From: DATKPE01 sp033854175
GTDB lineage: Bacteria > Bacteroidota > Ignavibacteria > UBA10030 > SZUA-254
Direction: 5' to 3'
DNA length: 5,248 nt
Assembly (NCBI GenBank): GCA_033854175.1
Contig: JAWOKN010000190.1
Span: 1 to 5,248 of the forward strand
Each line of letters begins with the position of its first letter. Position 1 is the first letter of the stretch. Under the pieces are notes generated by a model. That model ran no database searches and was not told where the DNA came from. It saw only the letters and a program-made list of their open reading frames with translations. The position numbers and the translations under genes are program-made. This document shows positions 1 through 4,618 of this stretch, in pieces.

Positions 1-191
1 CACCCGAGCCCCAGATCGGCATCCGCGACATACCCCTTCATCCTTGTGTAATCTTCAGCGAAGACCGCGTAATCCACCGTGCAGCACCCCCCGACTCCGC
101 AGCAGGAGTTCGCATTTTCCTCATGCGTCTGTCCCGCGATCTGTGCGTATTTTTCTTTGACCGTTTTCTTGACTTCTTCTGAACCGTTCAT
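1..191 (-). CDS. arsM: Arsenite methyltransferase ArsM, N-terminal fragment (runs off left edge)
   Basis: Only the first 63 codons lie in the window; the gene continues past position 1. The family transfers methyl groups from S-adenosylmethionine to arsenite in the cytoplasm, giving methylated and partly volatile arsenicals. The visible part reads VKEKYAQIA near residues 11-19, then a cysteine cluster SCCGVGGCC (Cys30, 31, 36, 37), then AEDYTRMKGY and DADLGLG at 57-63. DADLGLG is the lead-in to the GCG SAM-binding loop in bacterial ArsM proteins, and the loop itself is cut off by the edge. The ATG at 191-189 is preceded by AAAGGAG at good spacing. It starts about 20 bases after the arsR stop on the same strand, so the two are very likely co-transcribed and induced by arsenite. 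The SAM-binding core and later cysteines cannot be checked here. Another metalloid methyltransferase of the same fold is the only serious alternative. Confidence 0.85.
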   Translation of the reverse strand, partial: MNGSEEVKKTVKEKYAQIAGQTHEENANSCCGVGGCCTVDYAVFAEDYTRMKGYVADADLGLG

Positions 192-211
192 GACTGAATC
201 TCCTTTGCACT

Positions 212-550
212 TTAGCAGCACTCGTTGTCCGGCTTGACGCTGTCGATCATGTCGAAGAATTTGCCGATTTCCCCGACCATCGCCCGCCAGTTATCGATAT
301 CAATGCAGTAACATGATTTTGGACCCTCGATCTCGCCTTTCACCAGGCCGAGCTCGCGCAGCTCCTTCAGATGCTGCGAGACCGTCGATTGGGCAAGGGG
401 AAGGACCTCGACGATTTCTCCGCAGATACAGCTCTTCCGCCGGGCGAGCGTCTCCAGAATTGCTATCCGGGCCGGATGGGAGAGCCCATCGGCGAATGCC
501 GCGATCCGCGCCTGCCTTTTATCGAACCTGTCTTTCTTGCTGAACGCCAT
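212..550 (-). CDS. arsR: ArsR/SmtB-family arsenic-responsive repressor
   Basis: This 112-residue protein has the usual length of a winged-helix metalloregulator. The DNA-binding region runs from about residue 17 to 85: FADGLSHPARIAILETL, then the recognition helix QSTVSQHLKELRELGLV at 54-70, then the wing and EGPKSCYCID. Three cysteine pairs are visible: Cys41/Cys43 (CIC) just before the HTH, Cys80/Cys82 (CYC) after the wing, and the terminal Cys111/Cys112. The family represses its own operon and leaves DNA when arsenite binds cysteine thiolates. Which pair binds metal here is not known. The CIC...STVSQHLKEL...CYCID pattern matches ArsR proteins found next to arsM and arsenite exporters. The ATG at 550-548 has the SD-like GAGGGGG a few bases upstream. 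The gene leads the arsR-arsM unit, so negative autoregulation through the promoter at 578-606 is expected. Confidence 0.92.
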   Translation of the reverse strand: MAFSKKDRFDKRQARIAAFADGLSHPARIAILETLARRKSCICGEIVEVLPLAQSTVSQHLKELRELGLVKGEIEGPKSCYCIDIDNWRAMVGEIGKFFDMIDSVKPDNECC

Positions 551-564
551 GATAACCCCCTCGA

Positions 565-587
565 ATCGTTAATCGGTAATATACGAT
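565..587. promoter_or_regulatory. Possible ArsR operator overlapping the ars -10 element
   Basis: The inverted arms ATCGT (565-569) and ACGAT (583-587) are separated by 13 bases, with an additional symmetric AT/AT pair inside at 572-573 and 579-580. The element covers the proposed -10 and start site of the arsR promoter, where an ArsR dimer would block transcription. The symmetry is partial, so this is a positional inference rather than a recognised consensus. Confidence 0.4.
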
Positions 588-606
588 AAGAGATCCTGAG
601 ATGCAA
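578..606 (-). promoter_or_regulatory. Probable arsR-arsM promoter
   Basis: Read on the minus strand, TTGCAT (606-601) is followed by a 17-bp spacer and TATATT (583-578), about 28 bases upstream of the arsR start codon. The -10 matches the sigma-70 consensus at 5 of 6 positions and the -35 at 3 of 6. Spacing is ideal. The start of transcription would fall near 571, giving a short leader. Confidence 0.6.
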
Positions 607-631
607 GCCCTTGCCCGCGAAAAGTTTCCAC

Positions 632-660
632 TTGACATCTTCCGGAAGTTGTCCTATATT
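632..660 (+). promoter_or_regulatory. Strong sigma-70 promoter of the S24 repressor gene
   Basis: A perfect -35 TTGACA (632-637), a 17-bp spacer and the -10 TATATT (655-660) form a near-consensus housekeeping promoter. Transcription would begin near 667, leaving a leader of about 90 bases before the ATG at 758. The -35 boxes of this promoter and the leftward ars promoter lie only 25 bases apart, so occupancy of one may affect the other. Confidence 0.82.
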
Positions 661-690
661 ACGGATGCGACAAATATGTCGTATCCGTAA
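659..690. promoter_or_regulatory. 32-bp palindromic operator over the repressor transcription start
   Basis: The left arm TTACGGATGCGACA (659-672) mirrors the right arm TGTCGTATCCGTAA (677-690) around a centre at 674/675. Fourteen of 16 base pairs match; the mismatches are 667/682 and 673/676. It overlaps the end of the -10 box and the predicted +1, the standard site for a dimeric repressor blocking its own promoter. The neighbouring S24 repressor at 758-1411 is the obvious candidate ligand, by inference. It is not followed by a T-run, so it does not look like a terminator. Confidence 0.75.
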
Positions 691-695
691 CGCCC

Positions 696-721
696 GGTTG
701 ACAAAACTGACGTTTTGTACC
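696..721 (+). other. Leader hairpin upstream of the S24 repressor
   Basis: ACAAAAC (701-707) and GTTTTGT (712-718) pair perfectly around a TGAC loop. GGT (696-698) and ACC (719-721) can extend the stem across a two-base bulge. It lies in the predicted 5' leader between the palindrome and the ribosome binding site. It has no T-tract. It may be an RNA structure or a second, different protein-binding palindrome; the sequence does not decide which. Confidence 0.4.
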
Positions 722-744
722 TGTTGCCGGTGTTTACCATGCAT

Positions 745-750
745 AAGGGG
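745..750 (+). promoter_or_regulatory. Ribosome binding site fixing the S24 repressor start
   Basis: AAGGGG lies 7 bases before the ATG at 758. It supports that start over the longer in-frame ATG at 611, which lies upstream of the promoter and would add 49 residues unrelated to any repressor domain. Confidence 0.75.
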
Positions 751-757
751 TTCTGTC

Positions 758-1411
758 ATGAAAACCACAATCTATCAGCGCATAAAGAGCGCCCGCGAAA
801 ATAAGGAGATGGACCAGGGCACGCTTTCCCGGAAGATCGATGTCGCCATGCGGACACTCCAGCGCTGGGAGAAGGGGGAACAGGTTCCCGACAGCCAGTA
901 CCTTCTGAGACTTGCAAAATCGATGGGCGTCAGACCCGAATGGCTTCTCACGGGCGAAGGGGAAATGTACCCCTCCCAGCCGCCCCATTCGAATATTATT
1001 CCGTTCCAGAGGGATAAATTGCTCCCCAATGTCACCCTGGTCGAGATTCCGCTTCTTTCATCGGTTCCGGCCGGGAAGACTAACGCGATGTTCTATCCCG
1101 ATCACGTCGATAAATATGTCACTGTCGATAATATCAAGGACCGCAATGCCTTCGCCCTCGTGGTCAAGGGCAACAGCATGTCCCCCAAGATCGAGGACGG
1201 CGATATCGTGGTCATCAGCCCCCAACAGGATGTCCGCAGCGGCGATATCTGCGTCATCCGCGTGAATGACGAGGATGTCCTCAAAAAGATCAAAATTGAT
1301 GAACAGTATGTCCACCTGATTCCCCTGAATACCGATTTTGAACCTCTTTCGGTCAGGAAAAAAGATATTTCGTTTATGGGCAAAGTTGTGAAGGTTATTA
1401 AGAATCTCTGA
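758..1411 (+). CDS. LexA/CI-like repressor: XRE-type HTH plus S24 self-cleaving peptidase domain
   Basis: This 217-residue cytoplasmic transcriptional repressor belongs to the phage-C2/CI and LexA superfamily. An XRE-type helix-turn-helix spans about residues 5-65, with TLSRKIDVAMRTLQRWEKG at 22-40 as the DNA-reading part and RPEWLLTGEGEM at 59-70 closing the domain. A linker leads to the peptidase S24 domain at about 95-215. The self-cleavage site is the Ala105-Gly106 bond in SSVPAGK. The nucleophile is Ser140 in KGNSMSP. The general base is Lys176 in DEDVLKKIK, which aligns with the catalytic Lys of LexA through the shared DVRxG start at 158-162. All catalytic elements are present, so RecA-stimulated autocleavage after DNA damage is likely (family knowledge). 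It has a near-consensus promoter and a palindrome at its start site, suggesting autorepression. No phage genes flank it. The XRE-type HTH argues against true LexA, whose HTH is winged. The target genes are unknown. Confidence 0.88.
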   Translation: MKTTIYQRIKSARENKEMDQGTLSRKIDVAMRTLQRWEKGEQVPDSQYLLRLAKSMGVRPEWLLTGEGEMYPSQPPHSNIIPFQRDKLLPNVTLVEIPLLSSVPAGKTNAMFYPDHVDKYVTVDNIKDRNAFALVVKGNSMSPKIEDGDIVVISPQQDVRSGDICVIRVNDEDVLKKIKIDEQYVHLIPLNTDFEPLSVRKKDISFMGKVVKVIKNL

Positions 1412-1492
1412 TTTTCCTGTTTTTCCGCGTTCCCGCCTTTCGTTTTCTGCGTGTTGTACGTGATCGGGCCGGCACCGGGTGATTGTTGTCAC

Positions 1493-1520
1493 ATGTCATC
1501 CCTAAACCCCTCAGTATATT
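1493..1520 (+). promoter_or_regulatory. Weak candidate promoter for the HTH-receiver gene
   Basis: TATATT (1515-1520) is a good -10. The best -35 is ATGTCA (1493-1498) with a 16-bp spacer, matching 4 of 6 consensus bases. Transcription would start near 1527, which leaves room for the ribosome binding site at 1546-1550. The rest of the 1412-1557 spacer is pyrimidine-rich and shows no convincing terminator hairpin after the repressor gene. Confidence 0.42.
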
Positions 1521-1545
1521 AAGGCGTTATTCATCTCCACATCTT

Positions 1546-1550
1546 GGAAG
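1546..1550 (+). promoter_or_regulatory. Ribosome binding site fixing the HTH-receiver start
   Basis: GGAAG lies 7 bases before the ATG at 1558. This favours 1558 over the in-frame TTG at 1483, which has no SD-like sequence and would lie upstream of the proposed promoter. Confidence 0.65.
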
Positions 1551-1557
1551 ATTTATT

Positions 1558-2217
1558 ATGGTCGAATATCGCCAGAATCCAAACGGGCTGAAGTATTCAA
1601 TGGTCTATAGAAAACCGTTAAGTGTCGGTGTCGTCGCGAAGATCTGCCGCGTGAGCAAGAAAACGGTTTTGAACTGGATTTACCGTGACGCACTGAAGGC
1701 GTTTACAACGTTCGGCGGACATTACCGCGTCTGGCCGGGTGATCTCAAGAAGTTTCTCGTGAAGGCCGGCATGGATGTTCCGTTTCACTTTGTCGACGAC
1801 CGTCAGACGGTCTTTCTTATCGTGGACGATGATCCGGCCTTTACACTCCTCCTGAAGGAGGCCATACTCGCCCATTTTGCGAACGCCGACGTCATTACGA
1901 CCGATGACGGCTATGAGGCCCTCCTTCTGATCGGTGAACGGAAACCGCATATCGTCATGCTCGACCTGAAGATGCCGAAACTCGACGGATTCGAGGTCCT
2001 CGAACTCCTCCGCCACCGGAAAAAGGACAACCTCCTGAAGATTGTCGTCCTTTCGGCGTACCTCGATCCTGAAACACGGGAGAAGTTGAAAAAGACTATC
2101 GCGGATACTGCCTGGGAGAAAGGGAAACCGGTCCACGAAATCCTCCACGACCTGGAGGACCTTGTGAATCCGGCCGACCAGGCAAAACCCCGGCAGCTCT
2201 ACGCCCAGGCGAACTAG
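1558..2217 (+). CDS. Response regulator with N-terminal excisionase/MerR-type HTH and C-terminal receiver
   Basis: This is a 219-residue cytoplasmic protein. Residues about 20-68 form a small HTH of the excisionase/BldC/MerR type: LSVGVVAKICRVSKKTVLNW (21-40) followed by the wing FGGHYRVWPGDLKKFL (52-67). The receiver covers about 84-205. It has the acidic pair Asp90/Asp91 in FLIVDDDPAF, the phosphoacceptor Asp136 in IVMLDLKMPKLDGFEVL, the switch residue Ser166 in VVLSAY, and the conserved Lys190 in KGKPVHEIL. All receiver catalytic residues are therefore present and it should accept a phosphoryl group from a His donor. The domain order is reversed from common response regulators (receiver first, HTH last). 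The target promoters are unknown. The next gene, 27 bases downstream, encodes a His-phosphotransfer-like protein and is probably its partner in one operon. The start at 1558 is chosen on the ribosome binding site. Confidence 0.88.
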   Translation: MVEYRQNPNGLKYSMVYRKPLSVGVVAKICRVSKKTVLNWIYRDALKAFTTFGGHYRVWPGDLKKFLVKAGMDVPFHFVDDRQTVFLIVDDDPAFTLLLKEAILAHFANADVITTDDGYEALLLIGERKPHIVMLDLKMPKLDGFEVLELLRHRKKDNLLKIVVLSAYLDPETREKLKKTIADTAWEKGKPVHEILHDLEDLVNPADQAKPRQLYAQAN

Positions 2218-2230
2218 TTCTCTAAACATA

Positions 2231-2247
2231 GGAATGAGGACCCAGTG
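2231..2247 (+). promoter_or_regulatory. Ribosome binding site and GTG start of the pseudo-receiver/HisKA gene
   Basis: GGAATGAGGA (2231-2240) precedes the GTG at 2245-2247 with a short 4-base gap to GAGGA. The GTG begins the first beta strand of the receiver fold (HIVLF), and the next in-frame Met is about 65 codons in, so GTG is the only sensible start. The 27-base gap after the preceding gene suggests co-transcription. Confidence 0.65.
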
Positions 2248-2931
2248 CATATTGTACTCTTCGATCCAACGGAAGAAATTAAAAGTCTTCTTATCGATAA
2301 TCTCTATTCAACCGATCCGTCGGCGTACTCCATAACCCATCTCTATCCGCGGACGAAAAAGAAGGATATCCTCGGGGCTCTTCCGGGCGCCGATATCGTC
2401 ATCTTCGGATACCGCCTGAGGGAGCAGACTGTCCTCCAGATGACGTCACTCATCCGCAGCCAGGGTCATTCCACACCCATCTTCGTCCTCACGAAGGAGT
2501 ATAATGCGGGCGTCCCCCAGAAGTATAAAAAGGCGGGCGTCGATGAACGGCTGAGCGTCAATGAACTGAAATCACCCCTTCTCTCCTGGACACTCATGAG
2601 CTCCATGAGAATGGCCGAGGTACGGAAGAAGGCGGGTGATTTTGATACGTTGAAGAACCGGTTGTTGACGCTTTCTGAAACGCTGGCCTATATCACGCAT
2701 GAAATCAATAACCCCCTGAGCGTCATGCGCCTCGCCCTGTACCACCTCCAGTCCTATCAGCTGGACGACGGACGGCGGGATATGCTGATGAAGATTCTTT
2801 CCGAGAATATCGACAAGGTTCAGCTCCAGATGGATGAACTCCGCTCCGTCCGCCGGCAAATGGGCGGCAAGGTGGGATCGGAATGCATCCCACTCCCCCA
2901 GAAAACCGCGGCCGCACAGGGGAAGGGCTGA
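2245..2931 (+). CDS. Pseudo-receiver fused to a HisKA (DHp) domain without an ATPase domain
   Basis: This is a 228-residue soluble protein with no membrane segment. Residues about 1-117 have a receiver-like fold pattern (HIVLFDPTEEIKSLL, ADIVIFGYRLR, TPIFVLTKEY, KKAGVDERL). The phosphoacceptor position is Gly55, the acidic pair is reduced to Asp7, and the usual Lys near 105 is Val, so it should not be phosphorylated. Residues about 134-206 are a dimerisation/phosphotransfer domain. Its H-box is TLAYITHEINNPLSVMRLAL with His152, and the second helix runs from about RRDMLMKIL to LRSVRR. Glu153 and Asn156 form the ExxN motif known in HisKA phosphatases. The protein ends about 20 residues after this, and no N, G1 or G2 box follows in any frame before ychF. 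It cannot autophosphorylate alone. Roles as a phosphotransfer intermediate, phosphatase or sensor scaffold for the upstream HTH-receiver protein are inference. The start is GTG, with AGGAATGAGGA just upstream. Confidence 0.8.
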   Translation: MHIVLFDPTEEIKSLLIDNLYSTDPSAYSITHLYPRTKKKDILGALPGADIVIFGYRLREQTVLQMTSLIRSQGHSTPIFVLTKEYNAGVPQKYKKAGVDERLSVNELKSPLLSWTLMSSMRMAEVRKKAGDFDTLKNRLLTLSETLAYITHEINNPLSVMRLALYHLQSYQLDDGRRDMLMKILSENIDKVQLQMDELRSVRRQMGGKVGSECIPLPQKTAAAQGKG

Positions 2932-2941
2932 TTCCACACCA

Positions 2942-2963
2942 CCCCCCCCAACACCGGGAGGGG
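2942..2963 (+). other. C8 tract with imperfect C/G hairpin after the HisKA gene
   Basis: Eight consecutive C (2942-2949), the loop AACACC and GGGAGGGG (2956-2963) can pair with one C/A mismatch. The only T-run nearby (TTTT about 10 bases later) is too distant for a good intrinsic terminator. It could end the signalling transcript weakly or be part of an intergenic repeat. Confidence 0.35.
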
Positions 2964-2983
2964 CAGACACACCTTTTCCGCGC

Positions 2984-3010
2984 CGTGCGACTTCTGTCGT
3001 GCGACTTCTG
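2984..3010 (+). repeat. Tandem 13-bp direct repeat
   Basis: CGTGCGACTTCTG occurs at 2984-2996 and again at 2998-3010, separated by one T (period 14). It lies in the non-coding spacer between the HisKA gene and ychF. Its function is not recognised. Confidence 0.8.
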
Positions 3011-3039
3011 AATCCACCTCTTGGAGGATATCCGATTTT

Positions 3040-3083
3040 TTGCTAACTTCCAGACCGGTATTGCTAACGGCTTTTATCCGGTA
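3040..3083 (+). repeat. Interleaved short direct repeats before ychF
   Basis: TTGCTAAC occurs at 3040-3047 and 3061-3068 (21 bp apart, two helical turns). CCGGTA occurs at 3055-3060 and 3078-3083. The same-face spacing would suit a dimeric regulator of ychF, but the units are short. A convincing -35/-10 pair for ychF was not found in this stretch. Confidence 0.4.
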
Positions 3084-3088
3084 CAGTC

Positions 3089-4186
3089 ATGGGTTTTACC
3101 TGCGGTATAGTCGGTCTCCCCAACGTCGGTAAATCGACGCTGTTCAACGCTCTCACTGCGGCAAGTGTCCCGGCAGATAATTATCCCTTCTGCACGATCG
3201 ATCCCAACGTCGGCGTCGTCGCTCTCCCCGATAAACGCCTCCATGAGGTCGCACGCATCTTTAAATCACAGAAAATCACACCGACCGTCATCGAGTTTGT
3301 CGATATCGCCGGCCTCGTCAAGGGTGCAAGCAAAGGGGAGGGGCTCGGAAACCAGTTCCTCTCCCATATCCGCGACGTGCATGCCATCTGCCATATCGTC
3401 CGCTGCTTCGATGACGAGAACGTGGTCCATGTGACCGGCAGCGTCGATCCGGTCAGGGATGTTGGTCTGGTTGAAGCGGAATTGCTCATCAAGGACCTGG
3501 AAACCGTTGAAAAGAAAATGTCGGAGCTCAAAAAACAGAGCAGGAGCGGCGATAAGAAGGTCAGGATGGAACTCGAGTACCTCGAGAATCTCTCCCGCAG
3601 GCTGGCGGAGGGTCGCCCCGCCTCCGGCGAACATCCCGTCCACCCCGAGGAACAACTCCTCTACCGCGACCTGCACCTCCTTACCGCAAAACCGGTCATG
3701 TATGTCGCCAATGTGGCGGAGGAACACCTGGGGGAGGAAAACGATTATGTGCGCCGCCTGCGGGAGTACGCCATGAAGGAACATGCCCTCGTGGTCGTCA
3801 CCTGCGCGAAGATGGAGGCGGAAATTGGCTCGATGCCAGTCGAGGAACGGGAAAATTTTCTGCATGAACTCGGCGTCCCGCATTCCGGCCTCGAACAGAT
3901 CATCCTCCAGGGCTATGCACTGCTCCACCTCATCACGTTTTTTACCGCGAATGAAAAGGAGGCCCGCGCCAAGACCCTCCGCAAGGGCTCGCTCGCACCT
4001 CAGGCGGCAGGGGAGATCCATACGGATTTTGAACACGGATTTATCCGCGCCGAGGTCATAAAATATGACGACCTGGTTCGCCTCGGATCTGAACACGCTG
4101 TGAAGGAGAAGGGGTTGATGCACCTTCAGGGAAAAGAGTATGCCGTCGAGGACGGCGACGTGATCCTTTTCCGTTTTAATGTCTGA
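3089..4186 (+). CDS. ychF: Redox-regulated ATPase YchF (Obg/TRAFAC family)
   Basis: This is a 365-residue protein, the usual family length. YchF is a cytosolic P-loop NTPase that binds ribosomes and prefers ATP over GTP. It is linked to translation and stress responses (family knowledge). The P-loop is GLPNVGKST at residues 9-17, and the switch II/G3 region is DIAGLVKGASKGEGLGNQFL at 72-91. The base-recognition element is NVAE at 208-211, in place of the NKxD of true GTPases. A coiled-coil-like segment rich in K/E lies near 128-175. The C-terminal TGS domain covers about 278-365 and contains KGSLAPQAAGEIHTDFEHGF and ends DGDVILFRFNV. The ATG begins the conserved MGFTCGIVGLPNVGKS, and no in-frame start lies upstream. 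Oddly, no Shine-Dalgarno sequence precedes it. In the stretch ARAKT before the TGS core, Lys replaces the Trp that I recall as common in the family. Confidence 0.97.
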   Translation: MGFTCGIVGLPNVGKSTLFNALTAASVPADNYPFCTIDPNVGVVALPDKRLHEVARIFKSQKITPTVIEFVDIAGLVKGASKGEGLGNQFLSHIRDVHAICHIVRCFDDENVVHVTGSVDPVRDVGLVEAELLIKDLETVEKKMSELKKQSRSGDKKVRMELEYLENLSRRLAEGRPASGEHPVHPEEQLLYRDLHLLTAKPVMYVANVAEEHLGEENDYVRRLREYAMKEHALVVVTCAKMEAEIGSMPVEERENFLHELGVPHSGLEQIILQGYALLHLITFFTANEKEARAKTLRKGSLAPQAAGEIHTDFEHGFIRAEVIKYDDLVRLGSEHAVKEKGLMHLQGKEYAVEDGDVILFRFNV

Positions 4187-4220
4187 AAGGATTTTTTACC
4201 CGGGGGGTGAGGTGATTCCT

Positions 4221-4544
4221 TTAGAGAACTCCAAGCTTTTTCTTTGCCTCTTCCGACATCATCGCCGGGGTCCACATCGGCTCCCAGACCAGACGGACGT
4301 CGCATTCGTGAACCCCCTCCAGTTCCAGTATCTTCGTCCTGACAACGTTCGCAATAGCCCCTCCCATACCGCAGCCAGGCGTCGTCAGTGTCATTTTTAC
4401 CCCGACCCAGTCATCAATGATCTTTACATCGTAGACAAGACCGAGATCGACGATGCTTACCGGGATTTCGGGATCATAGACCATCCGTAAAACGTCAAAA
4501 ACCTGGGCTTCTGTTACCTGCGGTTGTGATGTCGGGGCCGTCAT
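4221..4544 (-). CDS. DUF59/MIP18-family iron-sulfur assembly protein, SufT-like
   Basis: This 107-residue protein consists of a single DUF59 domain. Motifs are VYDPEIPVSIVDLGLVYDV (22-40), TLTTPGCGMGGAI (52-64) with the conserved Cys58, and a C-terminal block LVWEPMWTPAMMSEEAKKKLG (85-105). Family members (SufT, PaaD-like, eukaryotic MIP18) help mature or deliver iron-sulfur clusters in the cytosol. DPEIPVxIVDLGLxYD and VWxPxWxPxMMS are the pattern seen in SUF-associated members, so SufT-like is the best name. No other suf genes are visible, so the pathway is not confirmed. The ATG at 4544-4542 has AAGGA about 6 bases upstream. It lies about 74 bases after an iron-sulfur-type DUF2318 gene on the same strand, and converges on ychF with a 34-bp gap. 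A phenylacetate-pathway PaaD role is unlikely without paa genes. Confidence 0.85.
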   Translation of the reverse strand: MTAPTSQPQVTEAQVFDVLRMVYDPEIPVSIVDLGLVYDVKIIDDWVGVKMTLTTPGCGMGGAIANVVRTKILELEGVHECDVRLVWEPMWTPAMMSEEAKKKLGVL

Positions 4545-4575
4545 TGTGGTTCCTTTTCCTGAAAGAGAGTTTATA

Positions 4576-4610
4576 TGTAAAGATACACCAAACAGCCCGA
4601 AAAACCAAAC
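4576..4610 (-). promoter_or_regulatory. Candidate promoter for the DUF59 gene
   Basis: On the minus strand, TTGGTT is followed by a 17-base spacer and TATCTT, roughly 30-60 bases upstream of the start. Each box matches sigma-70 consensus at 4 of 6 positions. A TATAAA lies a few bases further along but lacks a -35 partner. Read-through from the upstream DUF2318 gene is equally possible, as no good terminator is seen between them. Confidence 0.3.
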
Positions 4611-4618
4611 CAGCCGGC

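Noticed and set aside
611..757. Longer N-terminus for the S24 repressor starting at the ATG at 611
   Set aside because: It begins upstream of the -35 box of the strong promoter at 632-660, has no ribosome binding site, and adds 49 residues with no relation to the HTH fold.
1471..1486. Sigma-54-like promoter (GGCAC ... TTG) upstream of the HTH-receiver gene
   Set aside because: The distance between the GG and the TTG element is off by two bases, and the second element lacks the invariant GC.
1058..1492. Antisense open frame opposite the S24 repressor, and similar frames opposite the signalling genes
   Set aside because: They have low-complexity Asp/Ile/Ala-rich composition typical of antisense shadows, no ribosome binding site and no domain.
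1494..1505. Possible second half-site of the S24 repressor operator (TGTC-ATCC-C-TAA) before the HTH-receiver gene
   Set aside because: It resembles only one arm, needs a two-base gap to align, and has no mirror half. This is too weak to list as an operator.
1483..1557. TTG start giving 25 extra residues to the HTH-receiver protein
   Set aside because: There is no SD sequence, and it lies upstream of the likely promoter. The ATG at 1558 has GGAAG at ideal spacing.
2942..2949. C8 tract as a phase-variation switch fusing the HisKA protein to downstream sequence
   Set aside because: The tract lies after the TGA stop at 2929-2931, so slippage cannot change that protein, and no ATPase domain is encoded downstream in any frame.
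3266..4123. Long open frame antisense to ychF (285 codons)
   Set aside because: It is a codon-bias shadow of ychF with no recognisable domain. The sense frame has full-length family conservation.
4187..4220. Bidirectional terminator between ychF and the DUF59 gene
   Set aside because: AAAGGA/TCCTTT arms and a small ACCC/GGGT stem exist, but the T6 run lies inside the structure rather than after it, so it does not look like an intrinsic terminator.
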